A program made the translations under genes and the position numbers. A stretch of 10,828 bases of DNA from an uncultured Ruminococcus sp. (GTDB lineage Bacteria > Bacillota > Clostridia > Oscillospirales > Ruminococcaceae). The notes below the pieces were generated by a model. It had not been told where the DNA came from. It saw only the letters and a program-made list of their open reading frames with translations, and searched no databases. The stretch spans positions 1 to 10,828 of the forward strand of contig CABQIF010000076.1 in assembly GCA_902464115.1 (NCBI GenBank), in the 5' to 3' direction. Positions 6,359 through 10,828 of the stretch are shown here, in pieces (the stretch's first letter is position 1; every line of letters starts with the position of its first letter).

Positions 6359-7447
6359 TTGACTGAACACACCTTTTACATGCAGCGTGCAATTGCATTG
6401 GCAAAGCAGGGCTGCGGAAAAACAAACCCAAATCCCATGGTCGGAGCAGTTATTGTAAAAGACCATCGTATCATTGGGGCAGGCTGGCACGTTCAATATG
6501 GTGCTTTGCATGCAGAGCGACACGCTCTTGCAAACTGCATAGAATCGTCAGAAGGTGCAACGCTGTATGTCACGTTAGAGCCATGCTGCCATTATGGCAA
6601 GCAGCCACCCTGTACTGAAGCAGTTATACAGAGTGGAATTAAAACCGTTTATGTTGGCTCTCGTGACCCAAATCCACTGGTTGCTGGAAAGGGCATTCAG
6701 CAACTCCGTGATGCTGGAATCACCGTATATACAGATTTCTTGCGGAAAGAATGCGATGCCATCAATCCGATTTTTTTTCACTATATCACAACGAAACTCC
6801 CCTATTGTATTGTAAAATATGCCATGACAATGGATGGAGCAATTGCCTGTGGAAATGGTGCTTCTAAATGGGTCACTGGAGAAGTTGCACGGAACGACGT
6901 TCAACAGACTCGAAAAGCAGTTGCTGCGATTCTGGTTGGGATTCAGACCGTATTAGCAGATGACCCGTTGCTGACTTGTCGCATTGACCCTGCTTGCAAC
7001 CCGGTACGAATTGTCTGTGATTCCCATTTGCGGATTCCGCTGACTTCCAAACTCGTACAGACTGCAAAAGATGTTCCACTGATTGTAATGACTTGTTCCG
7101 ATGACCAAGAACGGATTCAGGCATTGCAGCAAAAAAATGTAACTGTCTGTGTGTTGCTGGCAGACGAAACCGGACGCCCTGATTTTTCAGCCGTTCTGCA
7201 AAAAATCGGTGCATTGAAATTGGACAGCGTTCTGATTGAAGGCGGTGCTTCCATTCATGCATCTGCACTCAAAACCGGACTGGTACAGCAGGTTCAGGTC
7301 TATCTTGCACCGAAATGTTTCGGCGGTGATGGACTTTCTCCAATTGCTCCGCTCGGCATAACAGACCCTATGCAGGCAATTTCATTCTCTGCACCAACTG
7401 TTACACCGTTTGGGCAGGATGTTCGACTGGATTATTTCGCAACATAA
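6359..7447 (+). CDS. ribD: Bifunctional diaminohydroxyphosphoribosylaminopyrimidine deaminase / 5-amino-6-(5-phosphoribosylamino)uracil reductase
   Basis: RibD performs the second and third steps of riboflavin synthesis: it deaminates the pyrimidine made by GTP cyclohydrolase II, then reduces the ribosyl side chain with NADPH. With TTG at 6359 as residue 1 the protein has 362 residues, as usual for RibD. The N-terminal deaminase (about 1-145) has TNPNPMVGAV (22-31), zinc ligand H51 and catalytic E53 in HAERHA, and zinc ligands C76 and C85 in EPCCHYGKQPPC. The C-terminal reductase (about 147-360) shows KYAMTMDGAIA (153-163), SKWVTGEVARNDVQ (169-182), GIQTVLADDPLLTCR (194-208) and VLIEGGASIHASAL (291-304). 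It is the first gene of the operon, so the upstream FMN riboswitch controls it directly. Its stop codon overlaps the ribE ribosome binding site, which suggests translational coupling. An ATG at 6380 is a less likely start. Confidence 0.97.
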   Translation: MTEHTFYMQRAIALAKQGCGKTNPNPMVGAVIVKDHRIIGAGWHVQYGALHAERHALANCIESSEGATLYVTLEPCCHYGKQPPCTEAVIQSGIKTVYVGSRDPNPLVAGKGIQQLRDAGITVYTDFLRKECDAINPIFFHYITTKLPYCIVKYAMTMDGAIACGNGASKWVTGEVARNDVQQTRKAVAAILVGIQTVLADDPLLTCRIDPACNPVRIVCDSHLRIPLTSKLVQTAKDVPLIVMTCSDDQERIQALQQKNVTVCVLLADETGRPDFSAVLQKIGALKLDSVLIEGGASIHASALKTGLVQQVQVYLAPKCFGGDGLSPIAPLGITDPMQAISFSAPTVTPFGQDVRLDYFAT

Positions 7448-7453
7448 GGAGGG
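7446..7453 (+). promoter_or_regulatory. Ribosome binding site of ribE overlapping the ribD stop
   Basis: AAGGAGGG begins on the last two bases of the ribD TAA and lies 6 nt before TTG at 7460. It fixes the start that gives the canonical MFTGIIEE N-terminus of riboflavin synthase. Confidence 0.88.
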
Positions 7454-7459
7454 ACGGAT

Positions 7460-8092
7460 TTGTTTACAGGAATCATTGAAGAAATGGGAACGGTTCGACG
7501 TTTGGAGCGTACACCGATTTCTTGTCGGCTGACTATTGCAGCGACCCTTGTTTTGCAGGGTACACAAATTGGGGACAGCATCGCTGTAAATGGTGTTTGT
7601 CTGACCGTTACGGATTTGCAGAAAGATGCATTTACAGCGGATGTCATGCCGGAAACCTTACGCCGCAGCAGTCTTGGCATTTTACGCAGCGGCAGTTCCG
7701 TCAACTTGGAACGGGCAATGGCTGCAAATGGTCGATTTGGTGGACACATTGTCAGCGGTCATATTGATGGAACTGGAACGATTTCCAGCAAAGTACCGGA
7801 GGGAAATGCACAGATTGTCACCATCTCCGCTACACCAAATTTGCTGCGTTATATTGTGGAAAAGGGTTCGATTGCCATTGACGGCATCAGCCTGACGGTG
7901 GCAAACGTTACGAAAAGCAGCTTTTCTGTCAGCCTGATCCCCCACACGGGAGCTTGTACGACACTGCTTTCCAAACGTCCGGGAGAGCCTGTTAATCTGG
8001 AAACCGATGTCATCGGAAAGTATGTGGAAAAGCTGATGCAGCCAACCACTCCTCCACTGACCGCATCCATGTTGCAGAAATATGGATTTTAA
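7460..8092 (+). CDS. ribE: Riboflavin synthase alpha subunit
   Basis: This enzyme converts two molecules of 6,7-dimethyl-8-ribityllumazine into riboflavin and the pyrimidine substrate of lumazine synthase, the last step of the pathway. The 210-residue protein has the family's internal duplication. Lumazine-binding repeat 1 (about 1-95) has MFTGIIEEMGTV, VNGVCLTV (44-51) and the ETLRRSSLG segment. Repeat 2 (about 96-195) has GHIVSGHIDGTGTI, the matching IDGISLTV and the IPHTGACTTL stretch. The N-terminal MFTGIIEE, which forms part of the active site, supports the TTG start. It is called ribE in Bacillus-type nomenclature and ribC in E. coli. It follows ribD by 12 nt, and ribBA begins 27 nt downstream. 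Confidence 0.97.
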   Translation: MFTGIIEEMGTVRRLERTPISCRLTIAATLVLQGTQIGDSIAVNGVCLTVTDLQKDAFTADVMPETLRRSSLGILRSGSSVNLERAMAANGRFGGHIVSGHIDGTGTISSKVPEGNAQIVTISATPNLLRYIVEKGSIAIDGISLTVANVTKSSFSVSLIPHTGACTTLLSKRPGEPVNLETDVIGKYVEKLMQPTTPPLTASMLQKYGF

Positions 8093-8119
8093 ATCACAAT
8101 CAAGAAAGGGTGTACCTTT

Positions 8120-9355
8120 ATGAATTATCATACCATTGAAGAAGCTTTGGACGCACTGCGTGCCGGAAAATGTATTCTGGTTACGGATGACCCAGACCGA
8201 GAAAACGAAGGCGATTTGATTTGTGCTGGACAGTTTGCCACCACTGAAAATGTCAACCTCATGGCATCCGCTGCAAAGGGTTTGATTTGTATGCCAATGA
8301 GTGCCGCAAATGTAGAACGGTTGGGATTATCGCAAATGGTACAGCACAATACTGACAACCATGAAACGGCTTTTACCGTTTCTATTGACCATGTGGATAC
8401 GACTACGGGTATTTCTGCGGTAGAACGTGGATTGACTGCACGGATGGCAGCTGACCAGAACTCTTGTCCAGCAGATTTTCGCCGACCGGGGCACATGTTC
8501 CCACTGACAGCAAAAGCTGGCGGTGTTCTGGAACGAAATGGTCATACAGAAGCTACCGTTGATTTACTGCGGTTGGCTGGCTTGACGCAAGTTGGTCTTT
8601 GCTGCGAAATCATGGCAGAAGATGGCACTATGATGCGTGGAGAACAGCTCATGGCATTTGCCAAAGAACATGACCTTGTTTTCATCACCATTCGGGAATT
8701 GCAACGTTACCGCAGACAGCATGACCAGTTTGTACAGGAAGTAGCAGATGCACACTTACCGACTGCTTATGGTGATTTCCAGATTCACGGTTTCCGTAAC
8801 ACTATCAACGGTGAAGAACACGTTGCTCTAGTCATGGGCGATGTTGCAGACGGAAATCCGGTACTCTGTCGGGTGCATTCTGAATGCTTGACGGGGGATG
8901 TCTTTGGTTCTTGCCGCTGCGACTGCGGCGAACAGCTCCAGAAAGCCTTACAGTGTATCCAAAAAGAAGGCAGAGGCATTCTCGTATATCTCCGTCAGGA
9001 AGGCAGAGGCATCGGTTTGCTGAACAAAATCAAGGCATATAAGCTACAGGAAGAGGGACTGGATACCGTAGAAGCTAACATTCAGTTGGGATTTGCTCCA
9101 GATTTACGAGATTACAGCGTTGGTGCACAGATTCTGAAAGAATTGGGAGCAACCAAACTCCGCCTGATGACCAATAATCCGGAAAAACTCACCGACCTCT
9201 CTGAATATGGTATCACCATCACAGAACGAGTTCCACTGGATATTCCGGAAAAGCCGGAGAATATCCGTTATCTACAGACTAAGCAATTTAAAATGGGACA
9301 CTATCTGCACTTCCGGACTTGTGGAAACAGCATCCAGAAGCCAAAGGCAGATTAA
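8120..9355 (+). CDS. ribBA: Bifunctional 3,4-dihydroxy-2-butanone-4-phosphate synthase / GTP cyclohydrolase II
   Basis: RibBA supplies both entry branches of riboflavin synthesis: the four-carbon unit from ribulose 5-phosphate and the pyrimidine from GTP. The N-terminal RibB domain (about 1-203) has the acidic loop DDPDRENEGDL (23-33), STOT-like substrate contacts around HVDTTTGISA (91-100), and RRPGHMFPL and GHTEATVDL (121-149). The C-terminal RibA domain (about 205-400) has zinc ligands C256, C267 and C269 in the segments HSECLTGD and CRCDCG, catalytic-region LRQEGRGIGL (291-300), DLRDYSVGAQIL (328-339) and TNNPEKL (351-357). At 411 residues it is close to the usual fused length (about 400). 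The ATG has AAAGGG 9 nt upstream. Both halves keep their key residues, so I expect both activities. Confidence 0.97.
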   Translation: MNYHTIEEALDALRAGKCILVTDDPDRENEGDLICAGQFATTENVNLMASAAKGLICMPMSAANVERLGLSQMVQHNTDNHETAFTVSIDHVDTTTGISAVERGLTARMAADQNSCPADFRRPGHMFPLTAKAGGVLERNGHTEATVDLLRLAGLTQVGLCCEIMAEDGTMMRGEQLMAFAKEHDLVFITIRELQRYRRQHDQFVQEVADAHLPTAYGDFQIHGFRNTINGEEHVALVMGDVADGNPVLCRVHSECLTGDVFGSCRCDCGEQLQKALQCIQKEGRGILVYLRQEGRGIGLLNKIKAYKLQEEGLDTVEANIQLGFAPDLRDYSVGAQILKELGATKLRLMTNNPEKLTDLSEYGITITERVPLDIPEKPENIRYLQTKQFKMGHYLHFRTCGNSIQKPKAD

Positions 9356-9384
9356 ATTTAAAAAACAGAAAGGAACGAATCACT

Positions 9385-9846
9385 ATGAAAAAAATAGAAG
9401 GTATGTATGAGGGCGAAGGCTTAAAGGTTGCTATTGTTGCTTCTCGATTCAACGAATTTATCACCACAAAGCTGGTCGGCGGTGCAGAAGATTGCCTGCT
9501 GCGACACGGCGTAAATGCAGACGATATTGCTCTTGCATGGGTACCAGGTGCATTTGAAATTCCACTGATTGCAAAGAAATTGGCAGATTCCAAGAAATAT
9601 GACGCTGTCATCTGCGTTGGTGCAGTCATTCGTGGTGCAACCAGCCACTATGACTATGTTTGTGCAGAAGTTTCCAAGGGCATTGCTCAGATTGGCTTGC
9701 AGGCAGAAATTCCGGTACTGTTCGGTGTTCTGACAACCGACACCATCGAACAGGCAATTGAACGGGCTGGCACAAAGGCTGGTAACAAGGGCTATGATTG
9801 TGCAATGAGTGCACTGGAAATGGCAAACCTGCTGAAGCAGCTTTAA
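9385..9846 (+). CDS. ribH: 6,7-dimethyl-8-ribityllumazine synthase
   Basis: RibH condenses 5-amino-6-ribitylaminouracil with dihydroxybutanone phosphate to make the lumazine substrate of riboflavin synthase. It usually assembles as a pentamer or a 60-subunit capsid. Starting at ATG 9385 it has 153 residues, the normal size. Motifs are IVASRFNEFIT near residues 15-25, WVPGAFEIP (52-60), GAVIRGATSHYDYVC with the proton-shuttling His, and GVLTTDTIEQAIERAG near 112-127. AAAGGAA lies about 10 nt upstream. The same frame extends back to TTG 9319 inside ribBA, but that reading has no ribosome binding site and adds non-homologous residues. This is the last gene before the strong operon terminator. 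Confidence 0.97.
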   Translation: MKKIEGMYEGEGLKVAIVASRFNEFITTKLVGGAEDCLLRHGVNADDIALAWVPGAFEIPLIAKKLADSKKYDAVICVGAVIRGATSHYDYVCAEVSKGIAQIGLQAEIPVLFGVLTTDTIEQAIERAGTKAGNKGYDCAMSALEMANLLKQL

Positions 9847-9870
9847 AAAATATCCAAAAACCGAAACGGG

Positions 9871-9899
9871 AAAAGCTGCTTGACATCAAGCAGCTTTTT
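9871..9899 (+). terminator. Intrinsic terminator of the riboflavin operon
   Basis: AAAAGCTGCTTG (9871-9882) and CAAGCAGCTTTT (9887-9898) form a perfect 12-bp stem with loop ACAT and a T run through 9899. This is a strong rho-independent terminator 25 nt after the ribH stop. Confidence 0.95.
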
Positions 9900-9930
9900 C
9901 TAACCAGATTAGAATAGAGGAACAGGAAGT

Positions 9931-10722
9931 ATGAAAAAATTATTGTTTTTTGATATTGACGGAACATTGGTAGACGATGATGGTAGTATCCCAGAATCCA
10001 CCATTCAAGCAATTGCTTCCGCACAGAAAGCCGGGCATTTGACTTTCATCAACACCGGCAGAACGTGGGGCAATGTTGACCCGGAATTGCGAGCAATTGG
10101 CTTTGATGGGTTTATCTGTGGCTGTGGAACAGAAATCATTTATCGCAACCAAGTTTTGTTCCATCAGCAAGTGAAGCCAGAACTTTGTGCATCCATACGG
10201 GAACTTGTCCGCTCCTGCAACGCAACACCGCTCTATGAACGCAGTGACACGATGTTCTATGACCCAACTATGCCAAAACATCCAGCATTCTGCGACCTGA
10301 TGAAAATCTATGAACGGAAACAAAAAGATGTGCAGGACTTGACTGACCATGCTGACTTTGGTTTTGACAAATTTGTCATTTGGTACGATGAACAGACAGA
10401 CTTGAAAAAGTTTCAAGATGGCATTGCTGCGGATTTTGATTTTATTGACCGGGAAAATGGTTTTGCAGAAATGGTGCCAAAGAATTGTTCTAAGGCAACT
10501 GGCATGCAACAGTTGGTTGATTATTTGCAGGTGGATATGAAAGATACCATTGCATTCGGGGACAGCCTGAATGATTTGCCTATGATGCAGGCAGCAAATA
10601 TTGCAGTTGGAATGGGAAATGGCACTTCCCTGCACCCTTATGTGACATTCATCACAAAAGATATCAAAGAAAACGGTATCTATGAGGCGATGAAACAACT
10701 GAATTTGCTTTCTTTATCGTAA
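9931..10722 (+). CDS. Cof-type HAD-superfamily phosphatase (subfamily IIB)
   Basis: This 263-residue cytoplasmic phosphatase has all four HAD motifs: DIDGT with nucleophile D8 and acid/base D10, T42 in INTGR, K188 in NCSKATG, and D211/D215 in FGDSLNDLPMM. The large cap between motifs II and III (about 50-180) marks the Cof/IIB type, which acts on sugar phosphates, nucleotides and related small molecules. AGAGG at 9916-9920 gives a 10-nt spacing to the ATG; a nearer AGGAAG at 9924-9929 is too close to be used. The gene sits 84 nt after ribH, beyond the terminator, and no good promoter of its own is visible in that gap. B. subtilis Cof-type HAD enzymes (YcsE, YwtE, YitU) dephosphorylate the riboflavin pyrimidine intermediate, so that role is attractive here but unproven. 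Confidence 0.92.
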   Translation: MKKLLFFDIDGTLVDDDGSIPESTIQAIASAQKAGHLTFINTGRTWGNVDPELRAIGFDGFICGCGTEIIYRNQVLFHQQVKPELCASIRELVRSCNATPLYERSDTMFYDPTMPKHPAFCDLMKIYERKQKDVQDLTDHADFGFDKFVIWYDEQTDLKKFQDGIAADFDFIDRENGFAEMVPKNCSKATGMQQLVDYLQVDMKDTIAFGDSLNDLPMMQAANIAVGMGNGTSLHPYVTFITKDIKENGIYEAMKQLNLLSLS

Positions 10723-10731
10723 ATCTGACGG

Positions 10732-10768
10732 GCATCAACAAAAAAATCAAAAAAAGATGCGGCTTTTT
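10732..10768 (+). terminator. Possible weak terminator after the HAD gene
   Basis: GCATC (10732-10736) can pair with GATGC (10756-10760) across a long A-rich loop. Alternatively AAAAAG (10751-10756) can pair with CTTTTT (10763-10768). A T run ends at 10768. Both stems are weak, so this is a low-confidence call. Confidence 0.3.
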
Positions 10769-10779
10769 CAAAAAATCGC

Positions 10780-10808
10780 TTGACAATTTTGGAGAATCGT
10801 GCTATAAT
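10780..10808 (+). promoter_or_regulatory. Strong sigma-A-type promoter for a gene beyond the window
   Basis: TTGACA (10780-10785), a 17-nt spacer and consensus TATAAT (10803-10808), with TG at 10800-10801. Both hexamers match the consensus fully. Transcription would begin near 10815 and run rightwards out of the window. Confidence 0.9.
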
Positions 10809-10828
10809 AATATTCGTTGGTTAACGAG

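Noticed and set aside
9319..9384. Extended ribH start at TTG 9319
   Set aside because: It lies inside ribBA with no ribosome binding site; ATG 9385 has AAAGGAA upstream and gives the usual lumazine synthase length.
9880..9915. TTGACA at 9880-9885 as a promoter for the HAD gene
   Set aside because: The hexamer is formed by the terminator stem and loop. No acceptable -10 lies at 16-18 nt, and TAGAAT at 9910 would need a 24-nt spacer.
9940..10698. Long reverse-strand open frame opposite the HAD gene (252 codons)
   Set aside because: It mirrors the coding pattern of a gene with all HAD motifs and its translation resembles no known protein.

Overview
The window looks like chromosomal core DNA of a low-to-mid GC Firmicute, most likely a Clostridia/Oscillospirales (Ruminococcus-like) bacterium. 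This rests on strong AGGAGG ribosome binding sites, frequent TTG starts, TTGACA-N17-TGnTATAAT promoters, an FMN riboswitch with an intrinsic terminator, and a PASTA-type Ser/Thr kinase-like receptor. The species assignment is inference. All genes are on the + strand, and I see no mobile element, tRNA, rRNA or CRISPR array.

Region 1 (1-3870) is a tightly packed run of four genes: the 3' part of an M42 metallo-aminopeptidase (its start lies before the window), a second M42 peptidase overlapping it by 7 nt, a GNAT acetyltransferase overlapping by 4 nt (ATGA), and a PLP enzyme of the methionine gamma-lyase-like (aluminium resistance) family 5 nt further on. The spacing implies one transcript. A theme of peptide and amino-acid breakdown is plausible but inferred.

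Region 2 (3871-6032) is a single-gene unit with its own extended -10 promoter. It encodes a 664-residue membrane protein: an N-terminal zinc ribbon, a Ser/Thr kinase fold, a Tyr/Gln-rich linker, one transmembrane helix, two PASTA-like domains and a TEAP-repeat tail. The kinase fold lacks the catalytic HRD aspartate (HRA), the VAIK lysine (Arg) and the catalytic-loop Asn (Thr), so it is predicted to be a pseudokinase. This is the most unusual item in the window.

Region 3 (6070-9899) is a riboflavin operon: promoter, FMN riboswitch, leader terminator, ribD, ribE, ribBA, ribH and a perfect 12-bp terminator hairpin. Together the enzymes take GTP and ribulose 5-phosphate to riboflavin, except for the dephosphorylation of the pyrimidine intermediate. 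Directly after the terminator lies a Cof-type HAD phosphatase (9931-10722). Its family includes enzymes known to do that missing step in Bacillus subtilis, which makes it a good candidate.

Region 4 (10723-10828) holds a nearly perfect promoter (TTGACA-N17-TATAAT with TG extension) firing rightwards into a gene beyond the window.
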